Of a DNA stretch of 64,000 nucleotides, positions 25,796 to 33,184 are shown one piece after another. The notes beneath the pieces were generated by a model. The model saw only the letters and a list, made by a program, of their open reading frames with translations, made no database searches and was not told the DNA's origin. The stretch is from Sphingomonas sp. (GTDB taxonomy: Bacteria > Pseudomonadota > Alphaproteobacteria > Sphingomonadales > Sphingomonadaceae), in assembly GCF_017745215.1 (NCBI RefSeq), contig NZ_JAGHZV010000003.1, positions 1 to 64,000 on the forward strand, in the 5' to 3' direction. A program made the translations under genes and the position numbers. Numbering within the stretch: position 1 is the first letter of the stretch; each line of letters opens with the position of its first letter.

Positions 25796-27024
25796 CGCCG
25801 CTCGCCCGGGCGGCGCGCGAGGCGAGCGGGCGCGTGATCGCCGCGCTCGCCGCGCGCTTCCGCGACCTCGATCTCGCCGAGGAGAGCTTCGCCGAAGCCT
25901 GCGCACGCGCCGCCGCCGCCTGGGAGCATGCGCCGCCGCGCGACCCGGCGGCGTGGCTCTACCGCACCGCCGAGCGGATCGCACTCGATGCGCTGCGCCG
26001 ACGCCGGGTGCGCGAGGCTGCCGAGCTGCCGCCGCCCGAGCTCGAGCCCGATGCCGAGGAGCGGCGGCTGATGGCCGACGACCAAATCATCCCCGACGAG
26101 CGGCTGCGGCTGGTGTTCACCTGCTGCCACCCCGCGATCGCGCCCGATTCGCGCGCGGCGCTGACGCTGCGGCTGGTCTGCGGACTGGAGACGCGCGAGA
26201 TCGCCGCGGCCTTCCTCTCCCCCGAGCCGACGATCGCCCAGCGGCTCGTCCGCGCCAAGCGCAAGATCGCCGCGGCGGGGATCCCGTTCGAAGTGCCGGG
26301 ACCCGAGGCCTGGGCCGAGCGGCTCGAGTCGGTGCTCGCGACGCTCGAGATCGCCTATGCCCGCGCGCATGCCGACGGCGGCGGCACCGGGCGCCACGCC
26401 GGCTATGCGGAGGAGATGCTCGGCATCACCGAGGCGCTCGCCGCGATGCTGCCGCGCGAGCGCGACGTGCTCGCGCTGGCCGCCACCGTCCGCTTCGCCG
26501 AGGCGCGCCGGCCCGCGCGCACGGATGCAAGCGGCGCAATGGTCCCGCTCGCCGAACAGGACCCGGCGCGATGGGATGCTGCACGGATTGCTGCGGGCCA
26601 GCGCTATCTCGCGCAGGCGTTGGAACTTCGCCGCATCACGCCGCGGCTGCTCCAGGCGATGATCCACGCCGAATGGTGCGCCCGCCCCAGCCTCGCCCGA
26701 CCCGCGCCCTGGCCCGCGGTGCTGGCGCTCTACGACGCCCTGCTCGCTCGGCGCGATGATGCCCTCGTCCGGCTCAACCGCGCAGTCGCAATGGCGGAAA
26801 TCTGCGGTCCAGCGGCTGCGCTCGAGGAAGTCGACGCGCTCGACCTGCCCGGCCTTGCCGGCTACCTCCCCTATCACGCCGTCCGCGCCGACCTGCTCGC
26901 GCGACTCGGTCTCGCCGAGTCGGCGATCCAGGCCTATGACGCGGCGCTTTCGCTCGATCCCGACAATGCCGAATGGCGTTGGTTGAAAGCCCGTCGTGAC
27001 GCGGTCGACGCCAGCTTTCCGTAG
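25792..27024 (+). CDS. ECF sigma factor, ECF42-like, with C-terminal TPR-type extension
   Basis: A 410-residue sigma factor. Sigma-2 (about residues 10-80) and sigma-4 (about 105-170, with GLETREIAAAFLSPEPTIAQR as helix-turn-helix) are followed by a long helical region of about 200 residues ending in a TPR-like unit, GLAESAIQAYDAALSLDPDN. That extension is typical of the ECF42 group, which lacks a classical anti-sigma factor; the extension itself is thought to regulate activity. The GTG start overlaps the YCII stop by 4 nt (GTGA). A terminator is found 120 nt downstream, beyond a separate operator. Confidence 0.9.
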   Translation: MTPLARAAREASGRVIAALAARFRDLDLAEESFAEACARAAAAWEHAPPRDPAAWLYRTAERIALDALRRRRVREAAELPPPELEPDAEERRLMADDQIIPDERLRLVFTCCHPAIAPDSRAALTLRLVCGLETREIAAAFLSPEPTIAQRLVRAKRKIAAAGIPFEVPGPEAWAERLESVLATLEIAYARAHADGGGTGRHAGYAEEMLGITEALAAMLPRERDVLALAATVRFAEARRPARTDASGAMVPLAEQDPARWDAARIAAGQRYLAQALELRRITPRLLQAMIHAEWCARPSLARPAPWPAVLALYDALLARRDDALVRLNRAVAMAEICGPAAALEEVDALDLPGLAGYLPYHAVRADLLARLGLAESAIQAYDAALSLDPDNAEWRWLKARRDAVDASFP

Positions 27025-27050
27025 GGGAAATTAACGATTGCAGTTTTTGC

Positions 27051-27068
27051 AATGATACCGGTAACATT
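27051..27068. promoter_or_regulatory. 18-nt palindrome, LacI-type operator candidate
   Basis: AATGATACCGGTAACATT is palindromic apart from one symmetrical pair (centre CC|GG). Odd-even palindromes with a central CG of this form are typical LacI/GalR-family operators. It lies 27 nt after the sigma factor gene, with no protein gene directly downstream except a possible small RNA. Confidence 0.55.
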
Positions 27069-27074
27069 CGCACT

Positions 27075-27170
27075 TGCAACAAATGCTGCTGCGGCGCACA
27101 AAGATCGTGCCTTTCAGGCATCCTCTCCTAAAACTTTTCAAGGCCGCCTTCGGGCGGCCCTTTTTTATTT
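27075..27170 (+). ncRNA. Candidate small RNA with anti-Shine-Dalgarno segment
   Basis: Between the operator-like palindrome and a strong intrinsic terminator lie about 90 nt that look structured: a hairpin TGCCT-TTC-AGGCA at 27109-27121, then an unpaired stretch with TCCTCTCCT, then the terminator stem. The pyrimidine stretch complements ribosome-binding sites, as in known alphaproteobacterial trans-acting RNAs. The 5' end is a guess. Short reading frames through it run across the terminator and are not convincing. Confidence 0.45.
27142..27168 (+). terminator. Intrinsic terminator
   Basis: GGCCGCC-TTCG-GGCGGCC (27142-27159) is a perfect 7-bp stem with a stable UUCG tetraloop, followed by C and TTTTTTATTT. 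It is the best rho-independent terminator in the window and would end either the YCII/sigma transcript or the small RNA candidate. Confidence 0.92.
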
Positions 27171-27182
27171 CGGGATTGGATC

Positions 27183-27268
27183 GCGCTCCCCTCCCTCCCC
27201 CCACAGCGGGGAGCGCGTCGCGGAAGCTCTGGCCGGGGCATATCCCCCCATGGCCCCGGCCGGGCTTC
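27183..27268. repeat. Two GC-rich hairpins upstream of gntA
   Basis: GCGCTCCCC (27183-27191) pairs with GGGGAGCGC (27208-27216), and GAAGC...CCGGGGC (from 27223) pairs imperfectly with a GCCCCGG...GCTTC arm ending at 27268. With the operator, small RNA and terminator these account for most of the 323-nt space between the sigma gene and gntA; the last 80 nt would hold the gntA promoter, in which I see no clear boxes. Confidence 0.6.
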
Positions 27269-27347
27269 CGCTTTCGCCTTGCTTCGGAACCGGCTCGAAC
27301 ATCCGTGCGTAGAACGTGCGAGACCGTTCACAAGCCTTTGGTATCCC

Positions 27348-28034
27348 ATGTTTCCTTGGACACATCAGGCGCAGGCGACGCTGCAGGCGCTCCTGTTCGA
27401 CCACGTCGCCGCGCGCGACTTCCCGTGCGTCGGGGCCAAGGCCGCGCTCGCCCGCGGCACGCTGGACGTACTCGCCTGCGACCGGATCGACAGCGCGTGG
27501 GATGACGTGCGCATCCACGACGCGCTGCTGCGATTCGCCCAGGGGTATCGCGACGATCCCGGGCTGTTCCGCAGCTTCGCGGTGATCTTCGAAGGCCCGC
27601 TGGACCTGGACGAGCGCGCGTTCGAAGCCGCGCTCTGGGCGCGCGTCCAGTCGCTCTCGGACAAGGACCGCTGGCGCGGCCAGGCCTATGACTCGCGTGT
27701 CAGCCCCGACCCTGACAGCCCGCATTTCTCGCTGAGCTTCGGCGGTGAAGCCTTCTTCATCGTCGGGCTCCACCCCCATGCCAGCCGGCCGGCACGACGG
27801 TTCGAGCGGCCCGCGCTGGTGTTCAACCTCCACGACCAGTTCGAGCGGTTGCGCGAGGAAGGCAAATATGAGGGGATGCGCGAGAAGATCCTCACCCGCG
27901 ACGAAGCACTGGCCGGGTCGCGCAACCCGATGCTCGCGCGCCACGGCGAAGCGAGCGAGGCGCGCCAGTACAGCGGGCGCGTCGTCGATGCCGACTGGCG
28001 CTGCCCTTTCCACTATGCCGGAGACGACCGATAG
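27348..28034 (+). CDS. GntA-family (YqcI/YcgG) heme-type N-hydroxylase
   Basis: A 228-residue protein of the YqcI/YcgG family, now grouped with GntA, the heme-dependent enzyme that N-hydroxylates a guanidino compound in guanitoxin synthesis. Recognisable blocks are FPCVGAKAAL, SPHFSLSFGGEAFFIVGLHP, FNLHDQFERLREEGKYEGMR and the C-terminal CPFHYAG. The true substrate in this organism is unknown. The start at 27348 gives MFPWTHQAQ; an upstream in-frame start would add 23 unlikely residues. The next gene (DUF1989) follows immediately, so the two form a unit. Confidence 0.82.
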   Translation: MFPWTHQAQATLQALLFDHVAARDFPCVGAKAALARGTLDVLACDRIDSAWDDVRIHDALLRFAQGYRDDPGLFRSFAVIFEGPLDLDERAFEAALWARVQSLSDKDRWRGQAYDSRVSPDPDSPHFSLSFGGEAFFIVGLHPHASRPARRFERPALVFNLHDQFERLREEGKYEGMREKILTRDEALAGSRNPMLARHGEASEARQYSGRVVDADWRCPFHYAGDDR

Positions 28035-28096
28035 ACACGCACGTCATCCCCGAGCGCAGCGGCACCGCCTTCGAGCTCGCGAAGGGCGACACGCTG

Positions 28097-28621
28097 GTGG
28101 TGATCGACCCGCGGGGCGAGCAGGTCGCCGACCTGCTGGCGTTCAACGCGGCCGACCTGGGCGAAGTCATCTCCTCGGGCCGCACGCTCGACTATGCAGA
28201 GACGATCCGCCTCACCACCGGCCATAGCCTCTATTCGAACCGATCGAACGCGATGCTCGAGATCGTCTCGGACAGCGTGGGCCGGCACGATTTCCTGCTG
28301 ACGCCCTGCTCGGTCGACACCTTCCACCATTTCTACCCCGACCTGCCGCCGCACCGCGGCTGCTTCGGCAATCTGGCGGAGGCGCTCGCGCCCTATGGGG
28401 TCAAGCCGGACGCGATTCCGGTGGCGTTCAACTGCTTCATGAACGTGCCGGTCGATGGCGAGACGGGGAAGCTCCGTGTCCTCCCGCCGATCAGCAAGGC
28501 CGGCGACCATATCGCGCTGCGCGCCGCGATGGACCTCGTGATCGGCCTCACCGCCTGCTCGGCGCCCGATTCGAACGGCGGCAGCTTCAAGCCGATCCAC
28601 TATCGGATTGAGCGCGGCTGA
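28097..28621 (+). CDS. DUF1989 / urea-carboxylase-associated family protein, N-terminus unresolved
   Basis: A DUF1989 protein, a family linked with urea carboxylase and guanidine or nitrogen metabolism. From the GTG at 28097 it has 174 residues and the conserved CSVDTFHHFYPDLPPHRGCF and FNCFMNVPVDG blocks. The same frame stays open upstream and encodes the expected family N-terminus THVIPERSGTAFELAKGDTL (28037-28096), yet no ATG, GTG or TTG precedes it; the frame meets the gntA stop at an ATAG overlap (28031-28034). Either a rare start is used, or a small indel has cut the frame from the ATG at 28015. Full length would be about 196 residues. Confidence 0.75.
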   Translation: MVIDPRGEQVADLLAFNAADLGEVISSGRTLDYAETIRLTTGHSLYSNRSNAMLEIVSDSVGRHDFLLTPCSVDTFHHFYPDLPPHRGCFGNLAEALAPYGVKPDAIPVAFNCFMNVPVDGETGKLRVLPPISKAGDHIALRAAMDLVIGLTACSAPDSNGGSFKPIHYRIERG

Positions 28622-28622
28622 C

Positions 28623-30029
28623 TCACTTCATCTGCCGCGCGATCGCCCGCCATGTCGCCTTGCCATAGGGCGGCTTGAGCCCGGCGAGCGCGTGCACGTC
28701 GAGCAATGGCTGGCGATAGACCGAGCGCGCGTGGCTGAAGGTGCGGAAGCCGACCTCGCCGTGATAGGCGCCCATCCCCGACGGGCCGATCCCGCCGAAG
28801 GGCAACTCCTCCTGGCTGACGTGGAAGATCACGTCGTTGACCGTCGCGCCTCCCGAGATCGTCCGGTCGAGCACGCGGCGGCGCTCGGCCTCGTCGCTGC
28901 CGAAATAATAGAGCGCGAGCGGCCGGTCGCGGCGGTTCACTTCGCCGATCGCCTCGTCGATCGCATCATAGCGTCGCACGGGCAGCACGGGGCCGAAGAT
29001 CTCCTCCTGCATCACCGTCATCTCGTCGGTGGCGTTGCGGATGATGTGGAGCGGCATCTTGCGCGCGTTGGAAGCCGAGAAATCCTCGTTCGCCGGATTG
29101 ACCTGGATGACCTCGGCGCCCTTGGCGCGGGCATCGTCGATCCATTCGGTGAGCCGGGCAAAATGCCGGTCGTTGATCACCGCGGTGTAATCGGGGTTGG
29201 CGAGCAGGCTCGGGTACATACGCGAGGCTGCGCCGATCAGCCCCTCGACCACTTCGGGCTCCTTCTCCGAGGGCACGAGCATATAGTCGGGCGCGAGGCA
29301 GATCTGCCCGGCGTTCATCATCTTGCCGATCGCGACCCGCTCGGTGGCCCGCCCGAGATCCGCCGAACGGCCGACCACCACCGGCGACTTGCCGCCGAGC
29401 TCGAGCGTCACCGGCACGAGATTGTCCGCCGCGGCGTGGAGGATATGCTTCGCAATCCCCGTCGCGCCGGTGAAAAGGAGATGGTCGAACGGCAGCTCGG
29501 CGAAGGCCTTGCCTTCCTCGGGCCCGCCGCTGACGAACGCCAGTTCCTCCTCGGCGAAATATTTGGGCGCCAGTTCCTCGAACAGCGCAGCGACCACCGG
29601 CGTATATTCGCTGGTCTTGACCATCGCGCGATTGCCAGCGGCGAACACGCCGGCGAGCGGGCTCACCACCAGGTTCACCGGGAAGTTCCACGGCGCGATC
29701 ACGCCGACCACGCCCTTGGGCTGGTACTCGACCTCGCCCCTCGCGCCGAGCAGCCCGAGCGGGAAGGTCAGCGGCTTGCGCTCGGCCCTCGCCCAGCGGT
29801 CGACATGGCGGAGCGCGTGCTTCAGCGGCGCGACCGAGGCGGCGATGTCGGCAATCATCGACTGTTCGCGGCTGCGGTGACCGAAATCCTCGCTCAGCGC
29901 ATCGCAGAAGCGCGCCGCATGGTCCGAGACCATCGCCGCCGCGCGCTTCAGCCGGTCCTTGCGCACCCCCAGGCTCACCGGGAGCTCCGCCATGAACGCC
30001 GCCCGCTGGCGGTCGAGGATCTCGCGCAT
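28623..30029 (-). CDS. Aldehyde dehydrogenase (coniferyl-aldehyde dehydrogenase type)
   Basis: A 468-residue NAD(P)+-dependent aldehyde dehydrogenase. VIAPWNFPVNL, FTGATGIAKHI, the base ELGGKSP and the nucleophile Cys in NAGQICLAPDY are all present. The overall pattern (short form, PSGMGAYHG near the end, C-terminal tail of about 40 residues) matches coniferyl-aldehyde dehydrogenases, which oxidise lignin-type aldehydes, but other aldehydes are possible. The ATG at 30029 follows AGGAGAGACG. It is one base from the convergent DUF1989 gene and 8 nt downstream of the prepilin peptidase gene on the same strand. Confidence 0.88.
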   Translation of the reverse strand: MREILDRQRAAFMAELPVSLGVRKDRLKRAAAMVSDHAARFCDALSEDFGHRSREQSMIADIAASVAPLKHALRHVDRWARAERKPLTFPLGLLGARGEVEYQPKGVVGVIAPWNFPVNLVVSPLAGVFAAGNRAMVKTSEYTPVVAALFEELAPKYFAEEELAFVSGGPEEGKAFAELPFDHLLFTGATGIAKHILHAAADNLVPVTLELGGKSPVVVGRSADLGRATERVAIGKMMNAGQICLAPDYMLVPSEKEPEVVEGLIGAASRMYPSLLANPDYTAVINDRHFARLTEWIDDARAKGAEVIQVNPANEDFSASNARKMPLHIIRNATDEMTVMQEEIFGPVLPVRRYDAIDEAIGEVNRRDRPLALYYFGSDEAERRRVLDRTISGGATVNDVIFHVSQEELPFGGIGPSGMGAYHGEVGFRTFSHARSVYRQPLLDVHALAGLKPPYGKATWRAIARQMK

Positions 30030-30037
30030 CGTCTCTC

Positions 30038-30790
30038 CTATACTCCGCCCCCCCAGGTGCTCAGCCAGAGCAGCGGCCAGGCGGCGGCTGCCAGGAACAC
30101 CCCCAGCGGCAAGCGATCCTGCATCCCCAGGCGCCGTCCGCCAAGCCTTAATAACATCACTGTCAGCAAGCCGAGCAGGCTGGCGGCGAGCAGCACATAG
30201 GCGAGCCCCTCCCACCCGATCCAGGCGCCGATCGCGCCGAACAGCTTGGGATCGCCGCCGCCCAGCCCCTCGCGCCCGCGCAGCCGCCGGTAGAGCGACG
30301 CGACAAGCCACAGCGAGCCGAACCCCGCGGCGAGGCCGATCAGCCGCACCTCGAGCGTCGGCCCCAGCCCGAGCAGCCCTGCGCCGATCCCGGTCAAGGC
30401 CAGCGCGCCGGTCAGCTCGTTGGGCAGCCAGAGGGCGGCAAGGTCGAGCGCACCGAGCGCGAGCAGCAGCCAGCCGCAAATCGCCAGCGCCGCGCCCTCC
30501 GGCCCCATCAACCCCGACAGCACCCCGATCGCCCCGCCGAGCAGCTCGATCGCAAGATGGCTCCGCGCGATCCGCGCCCCGCACGTCCCGCACCGCCCGC
30601 GCAACGCGAGGAAGCTCAGCACCGGCACCAGCTCGATCGGCTTCAGCGTCCGGCCGCACCCGTCGCACGCCGAGCGGCCCGAGAACGGCGAGCGCCCCTC
30701 GGGCCAGCGGATCGCCACCGTCGCGATGAAGCTGCCGAAGACCAGCCCCAGCACCCCCAGCAACGCGACCCAGGGCCAGCTAGCCGCCAT
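30038..30790 (-). CDS. Type IV prepilin peptidase (A24 family)
   Basis: A 250-residue polytopic membrane aspartic protease that cleaves prepilins and pseudopilins. The N-terminal cytoplasmic domain holds two CxxC pairs (CDGC and CGTC), absent from the short TadV/CpaA type, so this is the PilD/GspO type that may also methylate. The catalytic Asp residues are those in ALDLAALWLPNEL and GGGDPKLFGAIGAW. Seven to eight membrane segments follow. Its start overlaps the upstream small membrane gene by 11 nt. No pilin or secretion genes are next to it. Confidence 0.9.
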   Translation of the reverse strand: MAASWPWVALLGVLGLVFGSFIATVAIRWPEGRSPFSGRSACDGCGRTLKPIELVPVLSFLALRGRCGTCGARIARSHLAIELLGGAIGVLSGLMGPEGAALAICGWLLLALGALDLAALWLPNELTGALALTGIGAGLLGLGPTLEVRLIGLAAGFGSLWLVASLYRRLRGREGLGGGDPKLFGAIGAWIGWEGLAYVLLAASLLGLLTVMLLRLGGRRLGMQDRLPLGVFLAAAAWPLLWLSTWGGGV

Positions 30791-31037
30791 GCACGGGCTT
30801 CTTGCGGATCAGGTAGCGATAGACGCCGAAGCAGTTGATCCCGAACAGCACGAGGTTCTGCGACCAGAGCGGCTCGTCGCTCGCCATCAGCGCGCCGGCG
30901 ATCCAGGCGAGGCTCGAGGCGACGAAGATCGCGAACCCCCAGCCGGTCACGCGCCGTCCGAGATCGAGCGACACCATCAGCGCTGCGCTCACGCCGCTGA
31001 TCGAGGCGAACCATTTGAGCATCGTGATGAGAGTCAT
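30780..31037 (-). CDS. Small membrane protein, unknown function
   Basis: An 85-residue protein with three likely membrane segments (about residues 5-24, 33-51, 59-75) and a basic C-terminus, RYLIRKKPVHGG. It resembles small YgjV-like or MtN3-like half-transporters in general pattern, but I cannot assign it. It overlaps the prepilin peptidase gene by 11 nt, so the two are probably co-translated. Confidence 0.65.
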   Translation of the reverse strand: MTLITMLKWFASISGVSAALMVSLDLGRRVTGWGFAIFVASSLAWIAGALMASDEPLWSQNLVLFGINCFGVYRYLIRKKPVHGG

Positions 31038-31074
31038 GCAGTCCTCGGGCGCTGGATCGGAAGCGCTCCAACGC

Positions 31075-31563
31075 TCAGTGCAGCGTCTCGTTCTGGTCGA
31101 CGCCCCAGATATGCGACTGTTCGACGAAACCGCCGCGGCCGTGGACGTCGAGATAGCACCAGCCGTTGGTGCATTGGCTGATCCGCCCCACCACGCCCGG
31201 CGCCGCGCGCCAGCTCACCCGCGAATTGAACCGCGGTGCCGCGCGCATCTCGACGATCGTGCCCTTCACCATCGCGGTGCGCGCGTCGCTCAGCATGTTG
31301 ACCTGCATCCAGCCCTGGGTGCCGTCAGGGTCCTCGATCTTGCGCCACTCGTTGTAGACGGCGACGACCTTCACCGGCAGGTCCTCGCGCTGATAGAGCC
31401 AGGTCGCCGGGTACTGCCGCCCGGGGCCGGTGCGCATCCGCGCCTTGCTGACCGAGATCGACGCGAAATAGGGCGGCGTCCGCTGCGCCCAGGCCTCGCC
31501 GAGCACGAGCGCGGTAGCGCCCAATGCCAGCACGCCCATGGCGAGTGCCCTGCCGAAACCCAT
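31075..31563 (-). CDS. Exported protein with SH3-like domains
   Basis: A 162-residue protein with a signal peptide (about residues 1-26, ending GEAWA) and two bacterial SH3 modules. The first covers RMRTGPGRQYPATWLYQRE to the region EDPDGTQGWMQVNML; the second covers MRAAPRFNSRVSWRAAPGVV to GWCYLDVHGRGGFVE. Such domains bind cell-wall peptides, so a periplasmic role at the peptidoglycan is likely. Transcribed leftward, 37 nt upstream of the small membrane gene; it is divergent from the 2-hydroxyacid dehydrogenase gene. Confidence 0.85.
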   Translation of the reverse strand: MGFGRALAMGVLALGATALVLGEAWAQRTPPYFASISVSKARMRTGPGRQYPATWLYQREDLPVKVVAVYNEWRKIEDPDGTQGWMQVNMLSDARTAMVKGTIVEMRAAPRFNSRVSWRAAPGVVGRISQCTNGWCYLDVHGRGGFVEQSHIWGVDQNETLH

Positions 31564-31663
31564 CCTGTCCTCTTGGTTGGAGCCGCGGCGGCGATCTAAC
31601 CCGATGCCGCGTCCCGCTTCAACCCGTTGACTGTCACGCGCGGCGCGGCCAAGCCCGAAGACG

Positions 31664-32662
31664 ATGGCAAAGGAACCGCGCCCCTCGCGTCCCAAGGTGG
31701 TCGTGACTCGCACGCTCCCCTCGGCAACCGAGGCGCGCATGGCCGAGCTGTTCGACACGCTCCCCAATACCAGCGACGCGCCGATGAGCCGCGACGCGCT
31801 CGCGGCGGCGATGGCCGATACCGACGTGTTCGTCCCCACCGTCACCGACCGGATCGACGCCGCGCTGATCGAAGGCGCTGGCGAACGCCTCCGCCTCATC
31901 GCCAATTACGGCGCGGGCGTCGGCCATATCGACCTCCAGGCCGCACGCGCGCGCCGGATCGTCGTCACCAACACGCCGGGCGTGCTCACCGAGGACACCG
32001 CCGACATGGCGATGGCGCTGATCCTCGCCACGCCGAGGCGACTGGTCGAGGGCGACAAGCTGGTGCGCGCGGGCCAGTGGACCGGCTGGTCGCCCACCGG
32101 CATGCGCGGCCACCGGATCGGCGGCAGGAAGCTCGGAATCCTCGGCATGGGCCGGATCGGCCAGGCAGTGGCGCTGAGGGCGCGCGCCTTCGGGCTCCAG
32201 ATCCATTACCACAACCGCCACCGCATCGCCGAAGTGCTCGAGCACCAGCTCGGCGCGACCTGGCACGAGGACCTCGATTCGATGCTCGCCGCGGTCGACA
32301 TCCTGACGATCCACAGCCCGCACACCGCCGAGACCCAGGGGCTGATCGACGCCCGCCGCCTCGACCTGCTCGGCCCCGAGGGCTGGCTGATCAACACCGC
32401 GCGCGGCGAAGTCGTCGATCCCGACGCCATGGCCGCCGCGCTCGCCGAGCGCCGCATCGCGGGCGCGGGGCTCGACGTCTATGCCGGCGAGCCCGCGATC
32501 GACCCGCGCCTGGTCGGCCTCGACAATGTCGTGCTGCTGCCCCACCTCGGCTCGGCGACCTTCGAGGGCCGCGAGGCGATGGGCGCGAAGGTGATCACCA
32601 ACATCCGCGTCTGGGCGGACGGCCACCGCCCGCCGGACCAGGTGCTGGAGGGGTGGCTCTAG
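31664..32662 (+). CDS. D-2-hydroxyacid dehydrogenase (glyoxylate/hydroxypyruvate reductase-like)
   Basis: A 332-residue NAD(P)H-dependent reductase. The nucleotide motif is GILGMGRIGQ; the catalytic Arg, Glu and His lie in NTARGEVVD, the following helix and strand, and LPHLGSATFEGREAM. The block ANYGAGVGHIDLQAARAR fits glyoxylate/hydroxypyruvate reductases of alphaproteobacteria. It probably reduces glyoxylate, which would link functionally to malate synthase G at 22.7 kb, although they are unlinked in transcription. A REP-like repeat lies 39 nt downstream. Confidence 0.9.
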   Translation: MAKEPRPSRPKVVVTRTLPSATEARMAELFDTLPNTSDAPMSRDALAAAMADTDVFVPTVTDRIDAALIEGAGERLRLIANYGAGVGHIDLQAARARRIVVTNTPGVLTEDTADMAMALILATPRRLVEGDKLVRAGQWTGWSPTGMRGHRIGGRKLGILGMGRIGQAVALRARAFGLQIHYHNRHRIAEVLEHQLGATWHEDLDSMLAAVDILTIHSPHTAETQGLIDARRLDLLGPEGWLINTARGEVVDPDAMAAALAERRIAGAGLDVYAGEPAIDPRLVGLDNVVLLPHLGSATFEGREAMGAKVITNIRVWADGHRPPDQVLEGWL

Positions 32663-32701
32663 CCTTCGGCCGTAGCCTTTCGTCGCCCCATATCCACAAC
32701 C

Positions 32702-32782
32702 GTCATCCCGGCGAAAGCCGGGACCCAGGGCAGCGAGCGACGTCGCCCGTGACTCCTGGGTCCCGGCTTTCGCCGGGATGAC
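32702..32782. repeat. REP-like palindromic repeat, copy 3
   Basis: Same arms as the copies at 41 and 1557, with a different centre (GCCCGTGACTCCTGGG side instead of CCTGCTTGGCCC). It lies between the convergent 2-hydroxyacid dehydrogenase and Hpt-like genes. Confidence 0.9.
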
Positions 32783-32808
32783 GGTTTGGAATTATGGGTA
32801 GCTGGGCG

Positions 32809-33102
32809 TCAGAGCCGCTCGATCGCCCGGTGCAGCCGGCGCAGCACCTGGTTGTCGTGCGCCTGGCCCGTCGCGGCTTCGCCCGCGAGCGCCATCAGCC
32901 GCACCGCGCCGAAGCTCGCCGAAAGCCCCTTGAGCCGCAGCGCCGCGGCGCTCCAGGCATCGGGCGTGTCCGCCGATTTCATCGCTTCGAGGCAGCGCTT
33001 CACGCCGTCGAGGAACGCCTCGCGCAGCTCGGCGATCAGCGCGGGCTCGTCACCCACCGCTGCCGCCAGCGTCGCATCGATTGCACCCGGATCATAGGCC
33101 AT
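32809..33102 (-). CDS. Hpt-fold protein lacking the phospho-accepting histidine
   Basis: A 97-residue four-helix protein like histidine phosphotransfer (Hpt) domains: GDEPALIAELREAFLDGV, then AALRLKGLSASFGAVRLMALAGE. In Hpt domains the signature is A-H-x-L-K-G; here it reads A54-L55-R56-L57-K58-G59, with CTG (32938-32940) where a His codon is expected. It could not carry phosphate at the usual site, so it may act as an inactive decoy or structural partner of a response regulator. It is divergent from the 774-residue coiled-coil gene; the 82-nt space holds a CtrA-like box. Confidence 0.78.
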   Translation of the reverse strand: MAYDPGAIDATLAAAVGDEPALIAELREAFLDGVKRCLEAMKSADTPDAWSAAALRLKGLSASFGAVRLMALAGEAATGQAHDNQVLRRLHRAIERL

Positions 33103-33105
33103 GGC

Positions 33106-33120
33106 TTAAAGCTAAACTAA
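33106..33120. promoter_or_regulatory. CtrA-like box in divergent intergenic space
   Basis: TTAA-N7-CTAA (33106-33120) differs by one base from the CtrA consensus TTAA-N7-TTAA, and a further GTTAAC follows at 33126-33131. CtrA is the alphaproteobacterial cell-cycle and motility regulator. The site would serve the Hpt-like gene, the coiled-coil gene or both. AT-rich sequence is otherwise rare in this window. Confidence 0.4.
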
Positions 33121-33184
33121 CGAGGGTTAACACGTGGTTTCTACGGAAGGTTGGAGACACGGTGAATTGTGGTAAACACGCGTC

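Noticed and set aside
26774..27121. Minus-strand ORF with an AGGAGAGG before its ATG
   Set aside because: Mostly antisense to the sigma factor gene; the apparent ribosome-binding site is the complement of the small RNA candidate's pyrimidine stretch.
27052..27312. Plus-strand ORF beginning at the operator palindrome
   Set aside because: It reads through a strong terminator and two hairpins, and its sequence lacks any protein-like pattern.
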